Shown here: piece by piece, positions 27,416 to 35,941 of the stretch
Position numbering within the stretch: position 1 is the stretch's first letter
Layout: every line of letters starts with the position of its first letter
DNA from: Lentimicrobiaceae bacterium
Lineage (GTDB): Bacteria > Bacteroidota > Bacteroidia > Bacteroidales > F082
NCBI GenBank assembly: GCA_015061295.1
Contig: SUWU01000011.1
Location: 1-63,103, forward strand
Length of the DNA: 63,103 bases
Direction: 5' to 3'
Notes under the pieces: model-generated
What the model was told of the DNA's origin: nothing
What the model saw: only the letters and a program-made list of their open reading frames with translations
Databases searched by the model: none
Position numbers and translations under genes: made by a program

Positions 27416-27837
27416 ACTTCTCTCAATCCGTTTCTAATTTTCCAATTGACAAAAAATTCAGGAGGATAAAATACCAAGCGATAATCTTTATCCATAAACA
27501 CCTGAGTTGTAGAACCTTTTGCTACCAATTTATTATTTTTCTGGTTATATATCTCATATTCAAAGATGATCTTGGCTGCATCACAATCTTTATATTTTAT
27601 CTCAGCACGAGCTTCATCGCCATAAACGAGAGGACTTTTATATTCCACATGAATATCTACCAAAGGAGCATAATAACCTTCTCTAAATATTGTCATATAA
27701 TCAAGATTATATTCTTTTCCGAAAGCCTCACGAGCATCTTCAAAAAAAGTTACATAATGACCATGCCATGTAATATTCATCGAATCGACTTCATTAAATC
27801 TAACCTTAAATGTCGTAGTACTCTTCAATTCCATCAT
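27412..27837 (-). CDS. 4-hydroxybenzoyl-CoA thioesterase-family protein (ApeK-like)
   Basis: Hotdog thioesterase of the YbgC/4HBT type (141 aa) with the early motif VRFNEVDSMNITWHGHYVTFFEDAREAF, including the Asp expected in the active site. Aryl-polyene clusters encode such a thioesterase, which may hydrolyse stalled or finished chains from ACP or CoA. It overlaps the dehydratase stop by 1 nt and the ketosynthase start by 4 nt, so translation is probably coupled. Confidence 0.86.
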   Translation of the reverse strand: MMELKSTTTFKVRFNEVDSMNITWHGHYVTFFEDAREAFGKEYNLDYMTIFREGYYAPLVDIHVEYKSPLVYGDEARAEIKYKDCDAAKIIFEYEIYNQKNNKLVAKGSTTQVFMDKDYRLVFYPPEFFVNWKIRNGLREV

Positions 27838-28271
27838 TATATTTCCTTATCTGTTAATGAAATTTTCATCTCACATCTTGCTAAGAGTTCTTTATTATCA
27901 TAAACTTCAGCTTCTACTAAAGTAATAGAAAACACCTCGCTCAATACCTTTATTTTAGTTATCAATTGACTTCCTACTTTTGGTAACTTCGTTATGATTA
28001 GATCCTTTATTGAACCAATGACTCCAATTTTGATATTTTCATCTTTCTGATACATATTAATATAACCGATTCTTGCAGCACAAGTCTGAGCTATATTCTC
28101 CATTATTCCTGTTTCAAGAAAGAAACCGTCTTTGCAAAAAAGATTATCTTCTTTTATAATTAGATCCGTTGTCGCTTCAGTATCGTTACAAGACAACAAT
28201 CTATCAATCATCACAAATGGTCTTTTCTGTGGTATAAGTGTTAATATGTCTATATCTTTAATATTCATCAT
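27837..28271 (-). CDS. 3-hydroxyacyl-ACP dehydratase (ApeP-like)
   Basis: Hotdog dehydratase of about 144 residues. The N-terminal LTLIPQKRPFVMIDRLLSC is the family's typical start, and GFFLETGIMENIAQTCAARIGY is the equivalent of the FabZ/FabA central helix. The usual histidine motif HFPG is replaced by DGFFLETG, as is common in the ApeP-like subgroup, so it probably acts as heterodimer with the second dehydratase at 21875. The ATG at 28271 overlaps the methyltransferase stop as ATGA; an upstream in-frame ATG at 28280 adds three residues. Confidence 0.83.
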   Translation of the reverse strand: MMNIKDIDILTLIPQKRPFVMIDRLLSCNDTEATTDLIIKEDNLFCKDGFFLETGIMENIAQTCAARIGYINMYQKDENIKIGVIGSIKDLIITKLPKVGSQLITKIKVLSEVFSITLVEAEVYDNKELLARCEMKISLTDKEI

Positions 28272-29359
28272 TTCACACATTTTATTAATGAGTGACCTTT
28301 GCCGAGACCATCATAAACTTTGTCAATTTTCAAACCAGCCTTTTCACATAATCTAAAGAGATCTTCAGAATGAAACATCTTGCTATTACCATTAGCTAAT
28401 GCAGTGAAATACAATGATATTTGTGTAAGACAATATGCAGCTGTTTCAAACCGTTGTCTATCCCATAAAGTCTCCATTATATATAATGAAGTTTCTTCTT
28501 TCATTGATTTAGCAGCCCTTGACAATATACTAACTACTTGTTCTTCAGAGAAGCAGTCTAAGAACTGACTCATCCAAATAGCATCGAAGTCTGTTGGAAA
28601 AGGGACATTTTCATCTAAGAGATCTGCTCCATAAGCATGTATTCTTTCTGCACCCTCTTTATTAGCTGTTTGTTCACGCATCATTTCTAACTGTTGGGGC
28701 AAGTCCATAATTGTCACATTAACATCTTTATTAAAAGATACACAACACATTGCAAATCTACCAGTATTTCCACCAACATCGAGTAAAGTTCTTGTATTAT
28801 TGCTGAATACTATTTCCAAAGCCTCTTTAAAGGAATTATCGGAATAATAGTGATCAAAGCCGAACCAACTTTTCTGTACCTGCTCTGGCAATTTAGAAAG
28901 TCCTTCATAAATTGTTGGCCATGAACCGAATACTTTGAGACCTTCTGGTTTACCGTTTAACAAGGCTTCTTCAAGGTTAAACCAACCCAAATAGTTGACA
29001 TCGTGATTAAAGTCCATATCAACTCTTACCAAAGGATCGTTCTGCAGGAACCAACCTGCTTTTGACGCAATAAATCTCTCGTTTTCATAAAGTATTGTAC
29101 CTATTGACAATGAAGCCTCTAACATCACTTTAACAGCATATTTCGATAGATTTGTTTTAGCTACCACTTCGTCCATAGTGAGTCCATCTTTGCTATCTAA
29201 AAGCATTTGTAAGATACCAAATTTCACCATCAAACGAGAAACTTGAAACACTATAGGGCCAAATGAAATCTCATGAGCAAGACGTTGAGCCTCAAGAGCA
29301 GACATGTTCTCTTTACAATATCTCTTTTCTAAAGCAGGAAACATTTTCATATATATCAA
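28268..29359 (-). CDS. SAM-dependent O-methyltransferase (acetylserotonin-O-MT-like)
   Basis: Class I methyltransferase (363 aa) with an N-terminal winged-helix dimerisation region (FGILQMLLDSKDGLTMDEVVAKTNLS) and a Rossmann SAM domain beginning LLDVGGNTGRFAMCC, followed by VTIMDLPQQLEM and DAIWMSQFLDCFSEEQ. This architecture is that of O-methyltransferases acting on aromatic hydroxyls. In the operon it should methylate the aryl head group, or its ring carbon as in other aryl polyenes. The start overlaps the ACP stop by 4 nt. Confidence 0.88.
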   Translation of the reverse strand: MIYMKMFPALEKRYCKENMSALEAQRLAHEISFGPIVFQVSRLMVKFGILQMLLDSKDGLTMDEVVAKTNLSKYAVKVMLEASLSIGTILYENERFIASKAGWFLQNDPLVRVDMDFNHDVNYLGWFNLEEALLNGKPEGLKVFGSWPTIYEGLSKLPEQVQKSWFGFDHYYSDNSFKEALEIVFSNNTRTLLDVGGNTGRFAMCCVSFNKDVNVTIMDLPQQLEMMREQTANKEGAERIHAYGADLLDENVPFPTDFDAIWMSQFLDCFSEEQVVSILSRAAKSMKEETSLYIMETLWDRQRFETAAYCLTQISLYFTALANGNSKMFHSEDLFRLCEKAGLKIDKVYDGLGKGHSLIKCVK

Positions 29360-29601
29360 TTATTTACCTTTGCTTCTATATAATCATAAAAATCATTTAA
29401 CGTTCTAACGTCTTTCATCTCTTCTGGTTTAATTTTATATCCAAAAGTACGTTCCACTATAACTACAATATCAACGAAGTCAAGACTATCAATCCCCAAA
29501 TCTTTGGTCAAGAGGGCATTTCTTTCGAGGGCATCTTCTTCCAACTCAATCTCCTCTATTAAAAAATTATTTACTTTTTCTTCAATTTCTATTCTTGTCA
29601 T
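29356..29601 (-). CDS. Acyl carrier protein
   Basis: An 81-residue ACP with the attachment motif LTKDLGIDSLDFVDIVVIVE (Ser in IDSLD). It lies 4 nt after the ketosynthase stop and overlaps the methyltransferase start by 4 nt. It is distinct in sequence from the other ACP (25404); in known aryl-polyene systems the two ACPs serve different steps, such as starter loading and elongation. Confidence 0.94.
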   Translation of the reverse strand: MTRIEIEEKVNNFLIEEIELEEDALERNALLTKDLGIDSLDFVDIVVIVERTFGYKIKPEEMKDVRTLNDFYDYIEAKVNN

Positions 29602-29605
29602 ATCT

Positions 29606-30823
29606 CTATATATTTTTAATGATTAATGCACTATTTGTTCCTCCAAATCCAAAAGAATTAGACAACACAACATTTAGTTTCTTTTCTACAGTTTTTGGTA
29701 TAATATTCAATAATTTAGAATATTCATCACCTTCTTTAAAGTTAATATTAGGAGCTATGAATGAGTTCTTCATCATTAGGATAGAATAAACTGCTTCGCT
29801 TGCACCAGCCATCCAACACTCATGACCTGTCATTGATTTTGTTGAGGACACAGGTGTTTCATATTCTGCGAAAAGTTTAGCGAGAGCCTTAGCTTCTTGA
29901 TAATCGCCCTGAGGTGTTGAGGTTGCATGAGCATTAACGTAATCGATGTCCTTTGGTTCGAGTCTAGCTTCACTAAGAGCACGTATTATTGCACGACAAC
30001 AACCCTCATCGCTTGGCTGCGATATATTTCCACCGTTTGATGAGAATCCGTAACCAATTATTTCGGCATATATTGTTGCGCCGCGAGCCACAGCATGCTC
30101 GTATTCTTCAAGTATTAAACTCGCGGCGCCACCACTTGGCACGAGTCCGTCTCTATCTTTATCGAATGGTCGAGAAGCCTCTGTAGGTTTATCAATTCCT
30201 GCTGAGAATGCACTGAGACCATCGAAACTACCCATAGATAGATAATTAGTTTCTTGAGCTCCACCACATAATACCATATCCTGTAATCCATTACGGATCA
30301 TCATAGTACCTAATCCTATCGCATGAGATCCACTAGCACAAGCAGCGCTGATTGTCATGTTAACACCTTTTAACTTAAAAATTGTCGCGAGATTCATACT
30401 TACAGTAGAATTCATGGATTGGAAGATTGCTGAAGAACCCACCAAGGTAGTATCTTTTTTCTCAACTATTAACTCGTGTGATTGTACTACAGCTTTTGCA
30501 GAAGAGTCATTACCATAAAGTATTCCCACCTCATTATTCTCAAGATAGCTTTCATCAATTCTTGCATCTTTAAATGCTTCAAGAGTTGCTACATATGCGT
30601 ATTCTCCTTGTTCTGCAAGATACATTCTCGACTTTCTGTCAAGAATGCCTTTCAATTTTGGAGGCTCGACAACTCCTGTTAATGGAGAACGATAACCATA
30701 ATCTATTCTCAATGGGTCAATCCCGATACCAGAACGACCCATACGTAATGATTCGCAGACTTCCACTTTATTTTTACCAATACACGAGTATATTCCCATG
30801 CCTGTCACTACTACTCTTTTCAT
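29606..30823 (-). CDS. Beta-ketoacyl-ACP synthase (KAS I/II type)
   Basis: Full ketosynthase (405 aa) with C162 (MTISAACASGSHAIG), H299 (VNAHATSTPQGDY), K329 and H334 (KSMTGHECWMAGAS) and the C-terminal NSFGFGGTNSAL. It lies 1 nt after the ketoreductase and 4 nt before an ACP. The HECW segment after the second histidine resembles FabB (KAS I) enzymes. It may perform the first condensation on the aryl starter or supply a fatty chain. It is the third ketosynthase with intact catalytic residues in the operon. Confidence 0.93.
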   Translation of the reverse strand: MKRVVVTGMGIYSCIGKNKVEVCESLRMGRSGIGIDPLRIDYGYRSPLTGVVEPPKLKGILDRKSRMYLAEQGEYAYVATLEAFKDARIDESYLENNEVGILYGNDSSAKAVVQSHELIVEKKDTTLVGSSAIFQSMNSTVSMNLATIFKLKGVNMTISAACASGSHAIGLGTMMIRNGLQDMVLCGGAQETNYLSMGSFDGLSAFSAGIDKPTEASRPFDKDRDGLVPSGGAASLILEEYEHAVARGATIYAEIIGYGFSSNGGNISQPSDEGCCRAIIRALSEARLEPKDIDYVNAHATSTPQGDYQEAKALAKLFAEYETPVSSTKSMTGHECWMAGASEAVYSILMMKNSFIAPNINFKEGDEYSKLLNIIPKTVEKKLNVVLSNSFGFGGTNSALIIKNI

Positions 30824-30824
30824 A

Positions 30825-31559
30825 TTATGTATATAAACCTCCGTTAACTGATATTACTTGTCCTGTTATATATGAAGCTTTCTCTGACGCGAGGAAAGCT
30901 ACCACAGCAGCCACTTCCTCTGGTTGTCCGAAACGACCTACAGGTATCATCGACTTAAGAGATTTCTCGTCAAGGTCTTTGGTCATATCGCTGGCAATGA
31001 AACCTGGAGCGATGGCATTGACAGTGACTTTTCTCGGAGCAACTTCTTGTGCCAAAGCCTTAGTAGCTCCGATGAGGGCAGCCTTCGCAGCCGAATAATT
31101 AGTTTGTCCTGGCAAACCTTTCAATCCAGACAAAGAAGCCATATTAATGATTCTACCATAACGTTTCGTCATCATATATTTGACTAAATATTTTGTCACG
31201 TTATAGAAACCTCCCAGTGTTGTATTGATGACATCATTCCATTGCTGGTCTTGCATGAAGACAAGAACATTATCCATTCTTATTCCTGCATTATTTACCA
31301 AAACAGAGATATATTCATCTGGATGAGTTTCATGCCATAGATTTAAGGACTCTTCTACAGACTTAGCATCGCTGACATTAAATTGCAACAATTCAGCATT
31401 CTGTCCTTTACTTTCGATAATTTCTTTAACCTCTTGAGCTGACGATTGATTTGAAACGTAATTAATAATTACAGAATAACCTTCTTCTGCCAAAGCAATA
31501 CAAACAGCTTTACCAATTCCCCTTGAACCACCCGTTACTAATGCGTATCTCATCTTCAA
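30825..31559 (-). CDS. 3-oxoacyl-ACP reductase (FabG/ApeQ-like)
   Basis: Short-chain dehydrogenase (244 aa). Nucleotide-binding motif VTGGSRGIG, VNNAG near residue 90, catalytic Ser in MASLSG and Y-x3-K in NYSAAK, and terminal GQVISVNGGLYT are all as in FabG. It is the only ketoreductase in the cluster, so it should reduce the beta-keto group after every condensation. It overlaps the ammonia-lyase stop by 4 nt, placing it second in the operon. Confidence 0.94.
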   Translation of the reverse strand: MKMRYALVTGGSRGIGKAVCIALAEEGYSVIINYVSNQSSAQEVKEIIESKGQNAELLQFNVSDAKSVEESLNLWHETHPDEYISVLVNNAGIRMDNVLVFMQDQQWNDVINTTLGGFYNVTKYLVKYMMTKRYGRIINMASLSGLKGLPGQTNYSAAKAALIGATKALAQEVAPRKVTVNAIAPGFIASDMTKDLDEKSLKSMIPVGRFGQPEEVAAVVAFLASEKASYITGQVISVNGGLYT

Positions 31560-33079
31560 TTTTTTAAGTAAGAAATAATATTTTCTATATCCTTATATTT
31601 AATGCTATCTTCAACAAAAACAGGCACTATTGAACGTAGTTCTTCATAGACTTTTCTTGTTGCTGGCGCCAATTTATCTTGTATCTTCAAGCAATCAACA
31701 GCTTGTATTATCGTCATAAAATGTATTGCAAGTACCTGATAAGCGTTTTCAATGACCATATTAGTAAGTTCTGCTGAATTAGTTCCCATACTAACAATAT
31801 CTTGATTATCATTATTATTTGGTATAGAGTGTATTGAATTAGGCATTGACAATGTCTGTGACTCCGCTGTTGTTGATGTTGCTGTAAATTGGCAAGCTTG
31901 AACACCATAATTCAATCCTAATATTCCTAAGTTTACAAATGGAGGTAATATACCGTTTATCCTATCATGACATAGATAATTTAATTGACGTTCTGCGAGC
32001 ATAGTCATTTTTGTGATGCCGATTTTTAGTTTATCCATCTCATAAGAGATATAATCGCCATGGAAATTACCTCCATGATAAACGTTTTGCGTTCTATAAT
32101 CCACTATGGGATTATCACAAGCAGAAGCATACTCATTTTCTACAATCCTGATAGCATTATTAATCTCTTCGTATATAGGCCCCAAAATTTGAGGAACACA
32201 ACGTAATGAATAATAAGGCTGAAGTTTATGTCCGAATGTAGTGGTGTTAGAATGAGAGTTATCGTAAAGTTCTTTTGCTCTACACAATGTACATTGGCTT
32301 CCTTCTAAAATATCTCTCATCTTCTGAGCTACCAATATCTGACCTTCATGATGTTTGGATGCATTGAGTTCGTGAGTAAGAAAATCATCGTAGGAAGAAG
32401 CAATCTCATTTACCAGAGCTGATGCCATTATACTGTGATTGAATAATTTTTGTGAGTGTATAAGATTTACTGCTGCTATTCCTGACATCATAGATGTTCC
32501 GTTGGTAATACAGAGCCCTTCCCTTATATATATTTGTATTGGTTTCAAATTATTTTCTTTCATGACATCTGCAGTACTTCTCCATTCGCCTTTGTAATGA
32601 ACTTCGCCTTCACCTATGAGCGTCAGAGCAATATGAGCTAACTGTACTAAGTCGCCACTTGCGCCCACGCTACCATGACTTGGTATCATCGGATATATTC
32701 CTCTGTTGATAAATTCTACTATTAATTCAGCAACAGACAAGTGAACTCCTGAATATCCTTGCACAAGAGTACCAACCCTCGCTATCATAGCTGCTTTTAC
32801 AAAAATATCATCTAAAGGTTTACCTGCACCCGTTGAGTGACTACGGATAATATTATATTGCAACTCTTTCAAGAACCTATCATCAACGCGATACTGAGCC
32901 ATTGGACCAAACCCAGTATTAATTCCGTAAATTACTTTATCTGACGAGAAAGATTTTAAAAACTCATAACTTCTGTTAATATTATCCTTTGCCTTGTCTG
33001 ATAACTTTAAAATAGCACCTTCAAAGAGAATACTACGAATTTCTTCTAAAGATAATTTACTTTCTAAATATATAATCAT
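31556..33079 (-). CDS. Aromatic amino acid ammonia-lyase, probably tyrosine ammonia-lyase
   Basis: MIO-dependent lyase (507 aa) that converts tyrosine to p-coumarate or histidine to urocanate. The cofactor-forming A140-S141-G142 is in SVGASGDLVQLAHI, catalytic Tyr51 in VIYGINTGFGPMAQY, and the C-terminal SIPNNNDNQDIVSMGTNSAEL is intact. The selectivity region reads LQYNIIRSHSTGAGKPL, very like the tyrosine ammonia-lyase of Flavobacterium flexirubin clusters. First gene of the operon. No hut genes are present nearby, which also argues against histidine degradation. It supplies the aryl starter unit. Confidence 0.9.
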   Translation of the reverse strand: MIIYLESKLSLEEIRSILFEGAILKLSDKAKDNINRSYEFLKSFSSDKVIYGINTGFGPMAQYRVDDRFLKELQYNIIRSHSTGAGKPLDDIFVKAAMIARVGTLVQGYSGVHLSVAELIVEFINRGIYPMIPSHGSVGASGDLVQLAHIALTLIGEGEVHYKGEWRSTADVMKENNLKPIQIYIREGLCITNGTSMMSGIAAVNLIHSQKLFNHSIMASALVNEIASSYDDFLTHELNASKHHEGQILVAQKMRDILEGSQCTLCRAKELYDNSHSNTTTFGHKLQPYYSLRCVPQILGPIYEEINNAIRIVENEYASACDNPIVDYRTQNVYHGGNFHGDYISYEMDKLKIGITKMTMLAERQLNYLCHDRINGILPPFVNLGILGLNYGVQACQFTATSTTAESQTLSMPNSIHSIPNNNDNQDIVSMGTNSAELTNMVIENAYQVLAIHFMTIIQAVDCLKIQDKLAPATRKVYEELRSIVPVFVEDSIKYKDIENIISYLKN

Positions 33080-33161
33080 AATAATAGATCTGTTATATAG
33101 TTATCAATATCTCAACTGTGACTTATGTTATATTCATAGAGAATAAGAAACGATAAAATAA
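33080..33161 (-). promoter_or_regulatory. Upstream region of the pigment operon, no standard promoter box
   Basis: Only 82 nt separate the ammonia-lyase start from the upstream gene's stop. I found no TAnnTTTG box on the minus strand here. The operon may use a different sigma factor, a weak promoter, or read-through from the two exported-protein genes upstream. Confidence 0.3.
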
Positions 33162-34253
33162 TTAGAATGCCCTAATAGCTCTAACTGCGACTTTTTCTAT
33201 TTTATCTTCTGTATGACAAGAACCAGAATCACTGATATTAAAAGCCTCATCATCATCATTTTCACTACTTGACCAATACCAGCCATCTATCACTTTGCCT
33301 CCATTCTGCTTTAACGCCTTACTAATAGGACCATCTTCGCCCTCAGCATTATTAGCTATTTTAATAAGGTGATATAGTTCACCAGAAGATGGCATATACC
33401 ATCCTAATCCTTGTTGTTGACATCTTGATGCTGCTACAGCATTTTCACCAAGTTGAGCAATCATAATATTAGTATTTCTCTTGCCAACAAAGTCAACTTT
33501 ATTACAAGATCTCTCATTATCAATGGAAATAACATCCATAATTTTCCTCGACCATTGTGCTTCAAATTCCTGCAACGACACAACCAAGCCGTGTCCATCA
33601 TTATCCACATAAAAGACTATACCTGACGTTCCATCTGAAAAGGTTTTAAGCTCTCCTATCATATAATCGTAATTTACTGCCGGCACTGCTCCAACATCTA
33701 CTTTAGGTTTTTCATCAACCTCTTTCTGAGATATTTCTGTCTTCAAAACTTCTTTTGTCTCATTTTGTATTGGTGCAGGCTTAGGTGTCACTCCTAATAA
33801 CTTATACGCCATTGATTCACATCCATGTTGAATGTCACTTGCTTTCATTGACATCAAAGCATTATCAGTACGTTCTGTTTTAGCCGACTCTACATTAACA
33901 ATCTTTGCTGTAACAAAAAGGTTATCATCATCAACCTTCGCAGCTTCTGCAATAAGAACATATGCAGCACCTGTCATGATACCAATTTGTTTAATTTGAT
34001 CGTCACTAACCATACCTGTACGTTGGAAGTTCTGCTCTGATACGATCTGGTCCATATCAGTTCTATCATATGCCTCATAACCTTCTGTATTGGTAATCGC
34101 CTTAGCAAGATTTGAACGCAACATTAACTTATGACCATAAGAGACACTTCCATCTTTATCTACGGTCTCCAAAATAGCCACTTTTTTCACATCTTGAGAA
34201 ACTAACGACAATGAAACCATCATCATCGCTAACATTAATAAAATCTTTTTCAT
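33162..34253 (-). CDS. Exported CsgG-like protein with C-terminal DUF1566 domain
   Basis: A 363-residue exported protein. After a signal peptide (about 1-19, MKKILLMLAMMMVSLSLVSQ), residues about 20-155 match the CsgG/LpoB-type fold (VAILETVDKDGSVSYGHKLMLRSNLAKAI, YDRTDMDQIVSEQNFQRTG, GAAYVLIAEAAKV). After a linker, residues about 205-363 look like DUF1566 (GIVFYVDNDGHGLVVS, GWYMPSSGEL, GWYWSSSEN, VRAIRAF), a lectin-like domain. It lies 7 nt after the LPP20-like gene and is probably co-transcribed with it. An envelope assembly role is inferred only from the family. Confidence 0.75.
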   Translation of the reverse strand: MKKILLMLAMMMVSLSLVSQDVKKVAILETVDKDGSVSYGHKLMLRSNLAKAITNTEGYEAYDRTDMDQIVSEQNFQRTGMVSDDQIKQIGIMTGAAYVLIAEAAKVDDDNLFVTAKIVNVESAKTERTDNALMSMKASDIQHGCESMAYKLLGVTPKPAPIQNETKEVLKTEISQKEVDEKPKVDVGAVPAVNYDYMIGELKTFSDGTSGIVFYVDNDGHGLVVSLQEFEAQWSRKIMDVISIDNERSCNKVDFVGKRNTNIMIAQLGENAVAASRCQQQGLGWYMPSSGELYHLIKIANNAEGEDGPISKALKQNGGKVIDGWYWSSSENDDDEAFNISDSGSCHTEDKIEKVAVRAIRAF

Positions 34254-34260
34254 CGTTCTT

Positions 34261-35697
34261 CTATTTTAAATTTTCTATAACTAATTCAATAATCTTTGGT
34301 GTCAGTTTCTTGTAGGCATCTCTTGCCGCTTCGGTGAAGTTGTGTGTATGACCGCCCTTCTCTGTGAGCATATCTTCATAAATTCTTTGGTTAGTAACAA
34401 CTTTCTCCACAGCTATCTCTGCATCAACATATGAGAAATGGTTTACGCTGCTGCCAAAATCCATAGTGTTATACTGACGGCTGCTTGCCTTGATGGTTAT
34501 AGCCCAATCTGCCGAAGCCTTGTCATCGACAAAGTTACAGCCATCCTCCGACAGCTTGGATTTCAACTCTTTCTGAAGATTGAAATAGCTCTGTCCAAAC
34601 ATATCGGCCACACATTCTACATAGATGCTCGTGCCATATTCCATCTCTGAAATCTTTCTCTTCACTGTCTGTTCCAACTCTCTGTATCTTTGCAATATCT
34701 CCTGAAGCTCATAATCTGGGCAGTCGAAGACCGTCAGGAAAAATATCGGCTGCTCGAGTTTCTTAAACTCAGTCTCCGCCTTCTTAATCTCTTCCTTTGC
34801 CTTCGACATGAAGCCTGTCTCAACATATGTTTCTGTTATCGTGATATGCTTCTCAACGTTATTAAAAATCACGTCTGCCTGTCTCTTATAAAAACGATGA
34901 GCCTCCGTCTTGTTAATGAATGCTATGACAAATATTTTATTCGACTTTGAGTTGAAATGAGATTTCGTCTCCATCATGGTGACATCGACTTCCGGCACTG
35001 AATGTACCCTTGCCGACGAGGCATTATCCTCTATCTTAACTTGTATCTGCTTCGCTATATTAGCTCTTGCTATATCGAGAAGCCTGTTGGTCTGCTCACT
35101 CTCCGACATATATGAGTTCTTCTTCTCTCCTTGTATGTCATACAGATATGCGTCTGTGGTATATCTCTTCCATTCCGCTGGATATTGAAGAGAAGCCAGA
35201 TATTCGTTATATTCATTTATCAATTTATCTAAATCATACGAAGAAAAAGGATATAACATATAGTAGTCGTAGTATGTCTCCTTTGTCTTTTTGTTATGAT
35301 ATTTCTCCCAATAAATCTGTGCCTTTGAGATGCTGATGCCTTGTAATGCTGGCATATCGGCTATCTCCGTCACCGTTGTCTTCTGTATCTTCTCGTTATA
35401 AGCGTCATTGTTGCCTGCTATCGTCCAATCCACATCTTGCACTGTCTCGCCCGACACATTCACTGCAACCGACGAGGCTATATTTTCAAGAAGAGATGCC
35501 ATCGCTGCATCTTGGGCATCTTGCAAGCTCGCCATTCTGTTGGCTTGCACCATAAACGCATCTCTATTATTACCACTTGTGAGCCAACTCGGTCTCTGAC
35601 TCTGACTTTGATCTACAAGCTTGAAATCTCTTTGCGAAAACGACAACAAAGGAAACAACAATAACAATACTAACAGACTCTTTTTCATAATATTCAT
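34261..35697 (-). CDS. Exported LPP20-like protein
   Basis: Exported protein of about 478 residues. A signal peptide (KKSLLVLLLLFPLLSFSQ) is followed by RPSWL and a region like the LPP20 lipoprotein family (AFMVQANRMASLQDAQDAAMASLLENIASSVAV). A middle segment is coiled-coil rich (KAKEEIKKAETEFKKLEQ). The C-terminal part has DWAITIKASSRQYNTM and a terminal helix (DAYKKLTPKIIELVIENLK). The N-terminal ATG is taken at 35697 (MNIMKKS); ATG at 35688 also fits. A strong terminator ends just upstream, so the gene must have its promoter within a very short gap or rely on read-through. Confidence 0.75.
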   Translation of the reverse strand: MNIMKKSLLVLLLLFPLLSFSQRDFKLVDQSQSQRPSWLTSGNNRDAFMVQANRMASLQDAQDAAMASLLENIASSVAVNVSGETVQDVDWTIAGNNDAYNEKIQKTTVTEIADMPALQGISISKAQIYWEKYHNKKTKETYYDYYMLYPFSSYDLDKLINEYNEYLASLQYPAEWKRYTTDAYLYDIQGEKKNSYMSESEQTNRLLDIARANIAKQIQVKIEDNASSARVHSVPEVDVTMMETKSHFNSKSNKIFVIAFINKTEAHRFYKRQADVIFNNVEKHITITETYVETGFMSKAKEEIKKAETEFKKLEQPIFFLTVFDCPDYELQEILQRYRELEQTVKRKISEMEYGTSIYVECVADMFGQSYFNLQKELKSKLSEDGCNFVDDKASADWAITIKASSRQYNTMDFGSSVNHFSYVDAEIAVEKVVTNQRIYEDMLTEKGGHTHNFTEAARDAYKKLTPKIIELVIENLK

Positions 35698-35713
35698 TTT
35701 TTTATCACACAAA

Positions 35714-35757
35714 CAAAAAAAAAGACACACACCTTTAATAAATAAGGTGCATGTCTT
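35714..35757 (-). terminator. Strong Rho-independent terminator
   Basis: On the minus strand a 14-bp stem (35722-35735 with 35744-35757, two central G-U pairs) and 8-nt loop is followed by nine T residues. It ends the short orphan unit at 35785-35907 and lies about 20 nt before the start of the LPP20-like gene. Confidence 0.78.
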
Positions 35758-35784
35758 AATCTATATCAATATCTTTTAAAAAAT

Positions 35785-35907
35785 CTAAGCCGACGCTAAA
35801 CTCCGCATAGGGGGGGGTAAAATGCTGATTACAAATGATTTAATCTTCTCATAAATCATTTGTATCATTTCATCAAATGTAATCATATACCCAAAATGAA
35901 TTATCAT
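35785..35907 (-). CDS. Candidate small protein (40 aa) or structured small RNA
   Basis: A 40-codon frame (ATG at 35907, TAG at 35785-35787) in an otherwise empty 350-nt gap. It begins MIIHFGYMITFDEMI and ends ILPPPMRSLASA. A promoter-like TATATTTG (35942-35949) lies 35 nt upstream and a strong terminator 28 nt downstream, defining a transcript of roughly 215 nt. The frame contains a run of eight C residues (35810-35817, coding the prolines), which could slip, and a perfect 13-bp inverted repeat at 35830-35842 / 35852-35864. The repeat makes a regulatory RNA as likely as a protein. I recognise no family. Confidence 0.4.
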   Translation of the reverse strand: MIIHFGYMITFDEMIQMIYEKIKSFVISILPPPMRSLASA

Positions 35908-35941
35908 ATTCAAATTTCTCGCCCTAACGTTCTGATGTCTG

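Noticed and set aside
27379..27903. 174-codon plus-strand ORF across the thioesterase gene
   Set aside because: Shadow of two overlapping conserved genes on the minus strand.
31556..33079. Histidine ammonia-lyase of the Hut pathway
   Set aside because: The MIO lyase is first in a polyene operon, resembles flexirubin-associated tyrosine lyases, and no hutU, hutI or hutG lies nearby.
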